From assembly GCA_039029355.1 (NCBI GenBank), contig JBCCGI010000028.1:26060-90059 (forward strand): a stretch of DNA of 64,000 nucleotides. Direction: 5' to 3'. The stretch is from JBCCGI01 sp039029355. GTDB taxonomy: Bacteria; Planctomycetota; UBA1135; GCA-002686595. Positions 1 through 8,463 of the stretch are shown piece after piece (within the stretch, counting starts at the first letter, position 1; each line of letters begins with the position of its first letter). The notes under the pieces were generated by a model. That model ran no database searches, had not been told where the DNA came from, and worked only from the letters and a program-made list of their open reading frames with translations. The position numbers were made by a program, and so were the translations under genes.

Positions 1-2
1 CC

Positions 3-491
3 TCGTCGTCGTCGACGGGCCCGGACGACGTGGACGGGCTGTGCGGGCTGGATCCGTACGACCTCCAGTCGCGCGACCGGTACATCGGGTGTCCGGTCGA
101 CGTGCTCCTGGGGCCGGAGACCTCCGACCTTGGGCTGTCGGTCGCGCGCGTGAGCAGCCCCGGCGAGGCGCAGGAGGGTATGGAGGAGCTCTTCCTCGCC
201 GTCACCGGAATCGACCTCAGCGGGTACGTGCTGGGGCTGCTCCAGCTCGACCTCGAGTCGGCCTGGGTGCCTGTGCCGGAGCACCCGCTCCACGTCGCCT
301 CGTGGACCTCGTCGGCCGCGATACCGATCTCCGCGGCCGCGTCGACCCAGGAGCTCCGCTTCCCGGCCCTCACCGGCGGCGTAGGCAACAACGAGCTGCG
401 CCTGCGGGTCCGCGTTCACGCGGTGACCGCGGGATCGACGGTCGTGACCGACCACTCGACCAGCTGGGTGACGGTGATCGGCGATCATTGA
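3..491 (+). CDS. C-terminal part of a protein of unknown function (5' end outside window)
   Basis: The reading frame is open from the first bases of the window to the stop at 489-491, so this is the 3' end of a longer gene. About 162 residues are visible, starting with a Ser-run followed by acidic and Gly-rich sequence. The composition (many Leu, Val, Ser and Thr, few Lys, two Cys early) resembles the beta-rich tails of secreted planctomycete proteins. I recognise no family motif. A GTG at 30 could serve as a start, but there is no upstream stop or ribosome site visible to support it. The next gene begins 72 bp downstream on the same strand with its own ribosome site. Confidence 0.6.
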   Translation, partial: SSSSTGPDDVDGLCGLDPYDLQSRDRYIGCPVDVLLGPETSDLGLSVARVSSPGEAQEGMEELFLAVTGIDLSGYVLGLLQLDLESAWVPVPEHPLHVASWTSSAAIPISAAASTQELRFPALTGGVGNNELRLRVRVHAVTAGSTVVTDHSTSWVTVIGDH

Positions 492-563
492 TCCGGCGCC
501 GCGCGCGTGTAACAAGCCGAGTGCGCGCGCCCGGAGCGGCTAGGCTGGCGCGTGGAGGTTCCC

Positions 564-2144
564 ATGCTGCACCGCGCCCTGTTCCCGCTCGTCACCGCGG
601 CCCTGCTGTCCGCGTCTCCCACCGCCCAGGAGCACCAGGCGTCCGGCGTCGGCGGCTACCTCGTCGTCGAGCTCGCGCTCGACGGCGCGGACGGGTTCGC
701 CGCCGCCGCGCGCGCCGTCGCACGCGAGGCGGCGGAGTTCCACGACGGCCGCGTGGTCGCCTTCGACGGAGAGGACTGGGAGCGCTGGCGCGACGTCCTG
801 CGCTCGACCCTCCCCGACGAGGTGCTGTTCGTCGTCCCGCCCGAGGTGCTCGACGTGCCGCTGCACCGGCGCATCCTGCTGGCGTCCGCAGACCTCGACG
901 ACGACCTGCTTCCCGACTTCAGCTGGGGCTACCTCACCGCGGCCGACGGCGAGGGGCTGCGGGAGCTCTGGGAGCGGACGGTGCGCGTGCACGAGCAGGG
1001 TCTCAACGGACGCACGTGGCACGAGGTCGGCGTCACGAGCGGCATGAAGTCGACCGTCTACCCCGGCTACGTGTCCACGACGGCCAAGGCCGCGGGGTTC
1101 ACCGGCGACGGGATCTTCATCGCGACGGTCGACGCGGACCCCGACCACCAGGCCTTCGTCGCGCAGCAGCTGCCGCGCCTCGAGCAGGCGGCGGTGGTCG
1201 CGCTCACGGGCAACGGCGACCCCAAGGGGATCTGGCTCTTCGCCGGCGAGCGCAACATGGACCCGTCGCTGCACTGGGACTTCTCCCCCGAGCGCGTCGG
1301 CGAGGACCCCGAGGGCGCCATGCCGCGCCTGACGGCCGACCGCATCGCCGGCCTGGAGCTGAGCTCGCCCGTGGTCTGGAGCGGCACCTGCCACTCGGGC
1401 GCCACGCACCGCGTGTTCGTCGAGGGCGACATCGTCTCCACCTTCGGCACCACCGACCGCGCGACCCTGTACCGGATGCCGCCGGAGCGCAGCCTGTGCC
1501 TCGCCGTGCTCGAAGCCGGCGCGGTCGCCTTCCTCGCGCCGCTCGGCGCCAACCACGGCATGGCGGTCTCGCGCGAGCACGACGCGGCGCTCATCCGCGG
1601 CTGCAGCCTGGGCGAGGCGGTCAAGTCCACCTGGGACGACGTCTTCCTGGCGGCGGGCGGCGCACCGCGCCTGCATCTGCCCGTGCCCGGGGAGCCGCAC
1701 GGCCGCGGCGAGCCGGTGATGCGGGGAGGAGGCTCGAACCGGGTCCTGATCGGCGACCCGGCCCTGGCGCCCTTCGCGCCGACGCCGCGGCCCGGCGAGT
1801 CGACGTCGGCCGTGAGCGTGGAGGGGGGACTCGACGTCACCGCCCGGTGGGAAGACGGCTGGCATCCGATGGCGTGGGACATGTACGGCGACGACCGCGG
1901 CGCGGACTGGCGCGTGGTCGCGCGCGTGCCGCTCGACGAGCTGCTGCCCGCGTCGCAGCCGCTGCCCGCGTGGAGCGTCACCGTCGACGCCACCGGCGCG
2001 GACGGAGAGCCGCAGCCCTACGCCCTGCGCCACGCCGTCGTCGAGTCCTGGCGCGGCGAGCGCTGGCTTCACCTCCAGGCCAGCGCGCCGCGCGAACAGG
2101 TGGAGCGCAAGCACGTGAACGCGGTGTTCCGCGTGCGCTGGTAG
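564..2144 (+). CDS. Secreted protein with caspase/gingipain-like (C25-like) fold, possibly inactive
   Basis: 526 residues starting at ATG 564, chosen over the in-frame GTG at 552 because a GGAGG site lies 5 bases before the ATG. Residues 1-21 form a signal peptide ending in PTAQ. The central part resembles clan CD cysteine peptidases of the gingipain type: a hydrophobic strand ending in LTGNGDPKG near residue 217, then the nucleophile-like strand VWSGTCHSGAT with Cys276, then LEAGAVAFLAPLGANHG and a late IGDPALAPFAP that matches the GDPxL closing motif of C25 proteins. Where active gingipains have Gly-His-Gly, this protein has Gly-Asn-Gly, so the catalytic His appears to be lost. The C-terminal ~110 residues look like a beta domain. 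Family assignment is by eye; the role is unknown, perhaps binding rather than proteolysis. Confidence 0.6.
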   Translation: MLHRALFPLVTAALLSASPTAQEHQASGVGGYLVVELALDGADGFAAAARAVAREAAEFHDGRVVAFDGEDWERWRDVLRSTLPDEVLFVVPPEVLDVPLHRRILLASADLDDDLLPDFSWGYLTAADGEGLRELWERTVRVHEQGLNGRTWHEVGVTSGMKSTVYPGYVSTTAKAAGFTGDGIFIATVDADPDHQAFVAQQLPRLEQAAVVALTGNGDPKGIWLFAGERNMDPSLHWDFSPERVGEDPEGAMPRLTADRIAGLELSSPVVWSGTCHSGATHRVFVEGDIVSTFGTTDRATLYRMPPERSLCLAVLEAGAVAFLAPLGANHGMAVSREHDAALIRGCSLGEAVKSTWDDVFLAAGGAPRLHLPVPGEPHGRGEPVMRGGGSNRVLIGDPALAPFAPTPRPGESTSAVSVEGGLDVTARWEDGWHPMAWDMYGDDRGADWRVVARVPLDELLPASQPLPAWSVTVDATGADGEPQPYALRHAVVESWRGERWLHLQASAPREQVERKHVNAVFRVRW

Positions 2145-2168
2145 GCCTCGACGCGCGGCCCGAGCCCG

Positions 2169-3092
2169 TCAGCCGCCGATGCGCATCTCGACGGCGTTCG
2201 TCAACGCCACGCCCGGCGACGGCCCGCCGACGATGGAGAGCACCTGGGCGCGCAGCTGGATCCCGACCAGATCGCAGCTGTCGGGGATCAGGATCGGGTT
2301 GAACCCGACGACCGCCGGTATCGTGACGGGAGCCGGGAGCTGCATCAGGACCTCGTAGCTTCCGATCGGCACGATCGGCCCGGGGAAGCCGATCGACAAC
2401 AGGTACGACAGGTCGAAGGCCGTGAGCGGCGTCGTCAGGAGCGGCTCGAACACGCCGCCGATCGTCGGTGGGACGAGGCTGGGGTGCAGGATCGGCGGGT
2501 TGACGCCCGAGCCGAAGAAGAACCCCGACGAGCCGTCGGCGCCGAAGAACGTCTTGAAACCGGCGTCGGCGCCGGAGAGGGGCGCGTCGTCGACGTGGTA
2601 CTCGCCGCTCGTGTAGACGTCCACCAGCGCGATGCGCAGCAGGTAGCGGTTGGGCAGCACGCGCGAGGTCGAGAAGCGAAACGCGAGCTCGTCCCCGGCC
2701 TGCAGCACGATGTTGAAGAACGAGAGGTCGAAGTACGTCGCGGTGACCGCGTCCGGGTCGAGCTTGAACGGGCTGGGCCCCAGGTCACCCTCGTCGGCGA
2801 ACACCGTGGCGAGCACCGGCGCGGTCGACAGGTCGCCGCCCGAGGCGTCGAGGACCTCGAGCGCCAGGTCGTTCGCGACGCCCAGCCCCTGCTCCCAGAG
2901 CGAGACCTCGAGCCCCTCCAGGAAGGCCTGCCCGTCGGACACGAACGTCTGGGCCACCGTCCGCTGGGAGTGGATCACCTGATCCTGGTCGGTGGCGTCG
3001 AGCTGCTGCTGGTCGACGCACTGGGCCGCGAGGGCGGAGGGCGCGACGAGGAGGAAGGCGGCGGAGAGCGAGAGCGAGCCTACGGGCTTCAT
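2169..3092 (-). CDS. Secreted protein of unknown function
   Basis: 307 residues with a clear signal peptide (MKPVGSLSLSAAFLLVAPSA, cleavage near ALAAQ). The start at 3092 is preceded by GAGGAT. The mature protein is beta-rich (many Val, Leu, Asp, Phe and Pro), with a Cys pair near residues 25 and 274. The segment around residues 55-175 (SDGQAFLEGLEVSLWEQG, then FRFSTSRVLPNRYLLRIALVDV) has the look of a jelly-roll or concanavalin-like choice-of-anchor exoprotein domain, but I cannot name a family. It is convergent with the preceding gene (24 bp between stops) and lies downstream of the kinase at 3229-6396 on the same strand, separated by a pair of hairpins. Confidence 0.65.
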   Translation of the reverse strand: MKPVGSLSLSAAFLLVAPSALAAQCVDQQQLDATDQDQVIHSQRTVAQTFVSDGQAFLEGLEVSLWEQGLGVANDLALEVLDASGGDLSTAPVLATVFADEGDLGPSPFKLDPDAVTATYFDLSFFNIVLQAGDELAFRFSTSRVLPNRYLLRIALVDVYTSGEYHVDDAPLSGADAGFKTFFGADGSSGFFFGSGVNPPILHPSLVPPTIGGVFEPLLTTPLTAFDLSYLLSIGFPGPIVPIGSYEVLMQLPAPVTIPAVVGFNPILIPDSCDLVGIQLRAQVLSIVGGPSPGVALTNAVEMRIGG

Positions 3093-3127
3093 GTTGGGAT
3101 CCTCGGAGTCGGGTCGGTGTTCACGAC

Positions 3128-3155
3128 GGGCGAACGCCCGTGCCCCTTGGGCACG
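3128..3155. terminator. Two adjacent hairpins between kinase and secreted-protein genes
   Basis: Two perfect short stems sit next to each other: 3128-3141 (6-bp stem, AA loop) and 3141-3155 (6-bp stem, 3-nt loop). They lie downstream of the minus-strand kinase stop (3229) and upstream of the minus-strand gene starting at 3092. No T-run follows on either strand, so they may act as a weak terminator, attenuator or leader structure for the secreted-protein gene. This is based on base pairing only. Confidence 0.35.
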
Positions 3156-3228
3156 GAGGCACGGCTCCCGATTCCCGCGGCAAAACCCGCCGCCTTTTCA
3201 GCCCGCGCGGCGAGCCTCTCAGGCGCGC

Positions 3229-6200
3229 CTACTCGGCCGGAGCAGTGTCCTGCTCGGTCCGCTCGACGTCGCGACGGAGGTTGTGCACCAGATCCTCCAC
3301 AACGCGACGCTCGGGGTGATCCTCGGGCATCGCCCCCAGCACCCGCTCGGCCAGGGGCAGCGCCTCGCCGAACTTGCTCTGGAGTCCCAGGGACCGGATC
3401 AGCAGCAGCAGGGGCAGCCGCAGCTGCTCGTCCTCGTCTTCGAATCGGCGCGAGGCGAGCTCGACCAGGCGGCGGGCGTACCGCTCCGCATCCACATAGC
3501 GCTGCCCCGCCAGGTAGGCGCTGACGATGAACGCGTAGTGCTCGTGGGTGGCGTCGTCGTCCTCGCCACGGACGACCAGCAGCCGATCGAGGATCGACTG
3601 GTAGGCGTCGACCGCCTCGTCCACGTTCCCGAGCTCATCGTGCAGCATCCCGAGCTGCATCGCCGCGCCCCAGGTGTTGGTCGAGTCGGGTCCCAGGCCC
3701 TCGTGGTAGAGCTCGAGGCACTCCTCCATGACCGCCAGCGCCTCGTCGAAGTGCCGCAGCTTGCGCAGGTTCATCCCGACGTAGATCTGCGCCTGCAGCG
3801 TGTCCGTGTGCAGCTCGCCCAGCGTCTCGGCCCGCAGCCTGTAGGCCACCTCGGCCAGGTCCAGGGACTCGCGGTGCCTGCCCTGGCGGTACTGGTTCAG
3901 CATCAGGGCGAACGTGACGTTGAGCGTGAGCGGGTTGTCCTCGCCCAGCTCGACCTCCGCGACGTCCAGGCACTCCTTCAGCCGCAGCTCGGCGGCCCGA
4001 TAGTCGCCGGCCTTGACGTCGAGCCCGATCAGGTTGTACCAGGTGTCGATCGTCGAGTAGTGGCCGTCTCCCAGCACCTCGCGCTTGATCGCGAACGCCT
4101 CCTCGAGGAGTGGGCGGGCCTCGTCCAGGCGGTCGCGCAGGGAGTATTGGATGCCGAGGTTGCCGATCATCGTGGCGGTTTCGACGTCCTTCTCGCCGAG
4201 CACCTCGCGTGCGACCTCCACGCAGTCGATCATGAGCCGCTCGGCCTCGGCGAGGCTCTCCGGGGTAAAGATGGCCCGCAGCGTCAGCGAGAGCTCGTTG
4301 ATCGCGCGCAGCGTGTTGGGGTGGCGGGGCCCCTCCACCCTCGTGCGGATGGCGACGACGCGGCGCGCCATCGACTCGGCCTCGGCAAAGCGCTCCTGAT
4401 CGCGCAGCAGCCCGACCAGCGTCTGCATCGAGGTCGCGGTCGCGATGTGATCGTCGCCGTGGGCCTCGCGTTGAAGCTCGAGCGTCTGCCGCGCGACGCG
4501 CTCGTAGCTCGCGTAGTCCCCGGAGAGGTCGTAGACGACGGTCAGCGCCTGGAGCGTACTGAGCGTACCGGGCGCCGTCTCGCCAAGCGTCGCCCGGCGC
4601 CCGGCCAGGGCCTCGTTGAGCAGCTTCAGCGAGTCCTCGAAGCGGCCCTGATCGCGATAGAGGTTCCCTACGATTTGGATGACCGACAGCGTGGTCTGGT
4701 GCAGGTCGCCGAAGCCCTCGCGGATGCGCCTGAGGCACTCGCGTGCGAACATGTCGACCTCGTCACCCCGGCCGATCTCTCTCTGGATCACGAGCCGGGG
4801 GAGCAGCGCTTCGAGCGTTGCGGGGTCGTCCGCTCCCAGGTGCTCCTCGCGCAGCGCGTAGGCCCGCTCCGCATGCGGCTCCGCGCGGGCGTACTCACCG
4901 AGGCTGTTGTACGTGCTGGCGAGGGTGGAGCGGATCTCCGCCTCGACCAGCGGCAGGTTCTCGAAGCGCCCGCCGGGCTCCGCGGCGTTCTCGATCCGCT
5001 CGGCCGCCTGGTCGAGGACCTCGCGCATCGTGACGTCGATGCCGCGCCCCTCCTCGCTCGAGGGCTGCACCGCGGCCAGGAGATCGTCGTTCAGGAAGCG
5101 GTTCACCTCGCGCGCGATCTCCGCCTGTCCCTGCGCCTCCGCGTTGGCCTCGGCGAGCTCTCGGTTGGACTGGATCTGCAGGTAGTTGACCCACACCAAG
5201 CCCCCGAACACCACCGCGAGGATCGCCCCCAGCGAGGTCGCCAGCCCGCGGTGGCGCCGCACCAGCTTGCGCAGGCGCTGGGTCGCGCTCCACGAGCGCG
5301 CGTCGATCGGCGCGTGGTCGAGGAAGCGCTGCACGTCGCGCCCGAAGGCCCCGGCCGACGGATAGCGGCGGGCAGGCTCCTTCTCGAGCGCCATCGCGCA
5401 GATCGCCTCGAGGTCGCCGGCCAGCTCGCGCCGGATGCTGCCGAGCCGCGGCGGTTCTTCCTCGCATACCACGCGCGCCGCGTTCCAGGGCGCGAGCCCG
5501 TCCACGTCGTACGGCATGCGCCCCGCGAGCAGCCGGTACAGGATCGCGCCCAGCGAGTACACGTCGGTCCGCGTGTCGATGTGGTCCAGCTCGCCGCGCG
5601 CCTGCTCGGGGCTCATCCAGGCCAGCGAGCCGATCATGTCGCCGGTCATCGTCTGGCCCGGGGTGTTCTCGTCGCGCTCGGCCGGCCGCGCGATGCCGAA
5701 GTCGAGCAGCCGCGGGCGGTCGTCGCGCGAGACCAGGATGTTGGCGGGCTTGAGGTCGCGGTGGACGACGCCGTGGCGGTGCGCGTGCTCGACCCCTTCG
5801 CACACGCTGCGGAAGAGCTTCAGCCGCTCGTCGACCGAGAGCTCCTTCGCGTCGCAGTGGGCCAGCAGGTCGCGGCCGTCGACCAGCTCCATCGCGATGT
5901 ACGGCAGGCCGCCCAGCTCCTCGTCGACGCCCGCCTGGAAGACCTTCGCGACGAAGGGGTGGTCGAGCCGCGCGAGGATCTCGGCCTCGTACTCGAAGCG
6001 CCGCAGGCGATCGGGGCTGGCGGAGAGCGCGTGCAGCACCTTCACCGCCACCTCGCGGCGCGGGTGGTCCTGGACGCCGCGGTACACGACCCCCATGCCG
6101 CCGCGGCCGAGGATGTCCTCGATGGCGAAGCCCGCGATCGACGCGGGCAGGCGCTCGCCCGGGCCTGCGGGCTCAGCCGTCGGCGCCAGGTCGAGCAGGT

Positions 6201-6396
6201 TGTCGCGCAGCCCGCTCCCGGTCTCCTCGCGGAAGGCTCCGCTCTCGGGGTCGTAGTTGAGCAGGCGCCGCACCACGTCGCGCACCCCATCCGGCACGTC
6301 GCGCTCGGCGAGGATGCGCTCCTGCTCGTCCTGCGGGAGGTCGAACAGCTCCTCGACGAGCTGCCGGGCCAGGTCGTGTTGCTCGGACTCGTTCAT
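3229..6396 (-). CDS. Membrane-anchored Ser/Thr protein kinase with TPR sensor region
   Basis: 1055 residues. I start at ATG 6396 (MNESEQHDLARQ) because the longer open frame to 6723 would overlap the divergent sigma gene and is Pro/Arg-rich non-protein-like sequence. The N-terminal ~85 residues are helical. The kinase domain spans about 90-360: glycine loop GRGGMGVVY (~97), VAVKVL lysine, HRDLKPANILV catalytic loop, LLDFGIARP, and a WMSPEQARGE activation-loop end. A membrane helix (SLGAILAVVFGGLVWVNYL) follows at about residue 410, then roughly 600 residues of tetratricopeptide repeats (LGEYARAEPHAERAYALREEHLG-type units of the kinesin-light-chain style). This is the standard planctomycete kinase-TPR layout, with TPRs predicted outside the membrane if a single helix is correct. 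It is divergent from an ECF sigma factor 298 bp away, a probable regulatory partner. Confidence 0.9.
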   Translation of the reverse strand: MNESEQHDLARQLVEELFDLPQDEQERILAERDVPDGVRDVVRRLLNYDPESGAFREETGSGLRDNLLDLAPTAEPAGPGERLPASIAGFAIEDILGRGGMGVVYRGVQDHPRREVAVKVLHALSASPDRLRRFEYEAEILARLDHPFVAKVFQAGVDEELGGLPYIAMELVDGRDLLAHCDAKELSVDERLKLFRSVCEGVEHAHRHGVVHRDLKPANILVSRDDRPRLLDFGIARPAERDENTPGQTMTGDMIGSLAWMSPEQARGELDHIDTRTDVYSLGAILYRLLAGRMPYDVDGLAPWNAARVVCEEEPPRLGSIRRELAGDLEAICAMALEKEPARRYPSAGAFGRDVQRFLDHAPIDARSWSATQRLRKLVRRHRGLATSLGAILAVVFGGLVWVNYLQIQSNRELAEANAEAQGQAEIAREVNRFLNDDLLAAVQPSSEEGRGIDVTMREVLDQAAERIENAAEPGGRFENLPLVEAEIRSTLASTYNSLGEYARAEPHAERAYALREEHLGADDPATLEALLPRLVIQREIGRGDEVDMFARECLRRIREGFGDLHQTTLSVIQIVGNLYRDQGRFEDSLKLLNEALAGRRATLGETAPGTLSTLQALTVVYDLSGDYASYERVARQTLELQREAHGDDHIATATSMQTLVGLLRDQERFAEAESMARRVVAIRTRVEGPRHPNTLRAINELSLTLRAIFTPESLAEAERLMIDCVEVAREVLGEKDVETATMIGNLGIQYSLRDRLDEARPLLEEAFAIKREVLGDGHYSTIDTWYNLIGLDVKAGDYRAAELRLKECLDVAEVELGEDNPLTLNVTFALMLNQYRQGRHRESLDLAEVAYRLRAETLGELHTDTLQAQIYVGMNLRKLRHFDEALAVMEECLELYHEGLGPDSTNTWGAAMQLGMLHDELGNVDEAVDAYQSILDRLLVVRGEDDDATHEHYAFIVSAYLAGQRYVDAERYARRLVELASRRFEDEDEQLRLPLLLLIRSLGLQSKFGEALPLAERVLGAMPEDHPERRVVEDLVHNLRRDVERTEQDTAPAE

Positions 6397-6694
6397 GTGG
6401 GGGGGGTAGACACGCGGACGGACGGCTCGCGGACCTCTATCCGGAGGGTGCGTCCGGTCCGCCAGGATAGGCCGAGGCGCTGTGTTTGGCTCGGGGAAGG
6501 CCGCGGCAGGCTCGGGCTGCTGCGGCGCGCGGTTCACGAAATCGCAACCGAGCGACGCGGGCGGGACGCTCCCGGTCCCGCGCCTCCCGCCGCCGGGGTT
6601 TGGGGGCGGACATCTGCCTTCAATCAAACGTCGAACCTCCGGGGGCAGCGGCGCCGCGCGGACTTCGGTAACCTGTGGAGCGGAGGGCGCAGTT

Positions 6695-7258
6695 ATGTCG
6701 GAAGCGAATTGTGAAGAGGTCACGAAGTATCTGCGCGACCTCGGTCGAGGCGACGACGGAGCCGCCGATCAGCTGGTCCCGCTGGTGTACGACGAGCTGC
6801 GGCGGATGGCCGGGAACCTGTTCCGCGGCCAGCGCGCGGACCACACCCTGCAGCCGACCGGCCTGGTGCACGAGGCTTACATGCGGCTGGTGCGCGGCGA
6901 CGCCTACACCGACCGCCAACACTTCTTCCGCGTCGCGGCGGTGGCGATGCGGCGGCTGCTGATGGACTACGCGCGCGACCGCCGCGCCGAGAAGCGCGGC
7001 GGCGGGCAGAAGCGGGTGGTGCTCGACCCGCAGCTGGCGGAGACCCTGGGCGGGGTTGAGCTCGACCTCCTTGCGCTGGACGAGGCCCTGACCGAGCTGG
7101 CGCGGCTCAACGAGCGCCAGGCGAAGGTCGTCGAGATGCGCTTCCTCGCCGGCCTCTCCGCCGCCGAGACCGCGGAGGCCCTCGGGGTCACCGAGCGGAC
7201 GGTGTTCTTCGACTGGCGCATGGCGCGCTTCTGGCTCGAAGAGCGCTTGACCGGGTAG
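6695..7258 (+). CDS. ECF-family RNA polymerase sigma factor
   Basis: 187 residues from ATG 6695, with GGAGGG ending 7 bases upstream. The in-frame upstream extension to 6482 is rejected because it lacks a ribosome site and overlaps the divergent promoter region. The region-2 segment includes ADQLVPLVYDELRRMAG and ATGLVHEAYMRL-like sequence (LQPTGLVHEAYMRLV), then FFRVAAVAMRRLLMDYARDR. Region 4 carries LNERQAKVVEMRFLAGLS and the helix-turn-helix AAETAEALGVTERTV. This is the ECF type common in planctomycetes and acidobacteria that travels with Ser/Thr kinases rather than an anti-sigma factor. It is divergent from the kinase-TPR gene and 124 bp upstream of the HAF-repeat exoprotein, which it may control. 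Confidence 0.92.
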   Translation: MSEANCEEVTKYLRDLGRGDDGAADQLVPLVYDELRRMAGNLFRGQRADHTLQPTGLVHEAYMRLVRGDAYTDRQHFFRVAAVAMRRLLMDYARDRRAEKRGGGQKRVVLDPQLAETLGGVELDLLALDEALTELARLNERQAKVVEMRFLAGLSAAETAEALGVTERTVFFDWRMARFWLEERLTG

Positions 7259-7313
7259 ACGACGAAGCGCGGATTCCGGCAAGTCCGGGAACCGCGGGCG
7301 ACGCCCGTTGGGT

Positions 7314-7362
7314 GAACGGTTCGACGGCGCGCGGAGAAGTGCTCCGCGCGCGACGACCGTTC
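7314..7362 (+). promoter_or_regulatory. Long leader hairpin upstream of HAF-repeat gene
   Basis: A perfect 10-bp GC stem (7327-7336 with 7342-7351, 5-nt loop AAGTG) is extended by an outer 7-bp stem (7314-7320 GAACGGT with 7356-7362 ACCGTTC), separated by a small internal loop. It ends 20 bp before the start codon at 7383 and just before the AGGAGA ribosome site. It could terminate the sigma-factor transcript, or act as a leader or stabilising structure for the exoprotein mRNA. No T-run follows, which argues against a simple terminator. Confidence 0.45.
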
Positions 7363-7382
7363 TTCCAACCAGGAGAAACCCC

Positions 7383-8450
7383 ATGCTCGCCCAGCTCACC
7401 CGCCGGGTCGCCCTCGCGACCCTCGTCGCCCTCGGACCGGCCGCGGGGCTCGCCTCCGCCCAGCTCTACGAGATCGAGGACCTCGGGACCTTCGGGGGCC
7501 CGACCTCGGCCGCCAACGCGATCAACGAGAGCGGCGCCGTCGTCGGCTGGGCCACCACCGCGGCGGGGACCCAGTGGGGCTTCCACCTCTGGCAGGGGGT
7601 GCGCATCAACCTGACGCACATCACCGGAGCCTTCACCGCCGAGGCGCTCGGCGTCAGCAACAACATCGAGGAGAGCTGCGGCTGGGCGCTGAACAGCCAG
7701 GGTCAGCGGCGCGGCATGCTCTGGGTCTTCGACACCATCATCGACGTCGGCACCCTCGGCGGCACCGAGGCGCAGTCCTACGACCTGAACACCTCGCGCG
7801 TGGTGGGCTGGGCGCACAACGCCAGCGGCCAGCGCCGTCCCTTCCAGCGCGTCGGCCTCAGCCTGATCGACCTCGGCACGCTCGGCGGGCCGACGGGCGA
7901 GGCGCACGCGATCAACGACTTCCACTACGCGGCGGGGATGTCCGAGATCGTCGCTCCCGGACCCGCGCCGGTGAACCACGCCACGGTCTGGGCCGGGACG
8001 CTCACGCTCGACCTCGGCACGCTGGGCGGCACGAACAGCGTGGCCGAAGGGATGAACGAGCTGTGCCAGGTCGTCGGCGGCGCCGAGACCGGCGCCGCGG
8101 GCGAGCCCGAGCACGCCTTCCTCTGGCTCCCGCTGCCGGCCTACGGCCTGCCGGTCGGCATGAACGACCTGGGGACGCTCGGCGACGCGGCGACGAGCCG
8201 CGCCTGGGCCATCAGCGACGCCGGCGAGGTGGTCGGTCAGTCCGGCACCAACGACGCCGACGGTGCGCTCGGCACGCGCGCCTTCGTGTGGGACGGGGTC
8301 AGCGGGATGCGCGACCTCAACAACCACATCATCACCGACGACGACTGGGTGCTGCTGACCGCGCGCGGCGTCAACAACGCCGGCGACATCGTCGGCGCGG
8401 GGCTCCACGCGGGCGTGCTGCGCGGCTACCGGCTGACGCGCCTTCCGTAG
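7383..8450 (+). CDS. Secreted HAF-repeat protein
   Basis: 355 residues from ATG 7383, with AGGAGA about 7 bases upstream. A signal peptide (MLAQLTRRVALATLVALGPA, cleavage near ASAQ) is followed by YEIEDLGTFGG. About six or seven copies of the HAF-type repeat then run through the whole protein: DLGTLGG followed ~25 residues later by AINxxGxVVGWA-type sequence (AINESGAVVGWA, DLGTLGGPTGEAHAINDF, DLGTLGGTNSVAEGMNEL, AISDAGEVVGQS, GVNNAGDIVGAG). This matches the extracellular HAF-repeat family, a predicted beta-propeller-like exoprotein of unknown function. It lies directly downstream of an ECF sigma factor and ends 13 bp from the convergent methyltransferase stop. Confidence 0.88.
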   Translation: MLAQLTRRVALATLVALGPAAGLASAQLYEIEDLGTFGGPTSAANAINESGAVVGWATTAAGTQWGFHLWQGVRINLTHITGAFTAEALGVSNNIEESCGWALNSQGQRRGMLWVFDTIIDVGTLGGTEAQSYDLNTSRVVGWAHNASGQRRPFQRVGLSLIDLGTLGGPTGEAHAINDFHYAAGMSEIVAPGPAPVNHATVWAGTLTLDLGTLGGTNSVAEGMNELCQVVGGAETGAAGEPEHAFLWLPLPAYGLPVGMNDLGTLGDAATSRAWAISDAGEVVGQSGTNDADGALGTRAFVWDGVSGMRDLNNHIITDDDWVLLTARGVNNAGDIVGAGLHAGVLRGYRLTRLP

Positions 8451-8463
8451 CGACTCGGCGGGC

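Noticed and set aside
41..2302. Long plus-strand open frame of 753 codons overlapping the gingipain-like gene
   Set aside because: It is Arg/Pro/Ala-rich frame-shifted shadow of the GC-rich genes at 3-491 and 564-2144, with no ribosome site or motif.
2992..6714. 1240-codon plus-strand open frame opposite the kinase-TPR gene
   Set aside because: Antisense shadow of a high-GC gene; its sequence is full of Val/Leu/Gln/Arg runs without domains, while the minus strand shows all kinase motifs.
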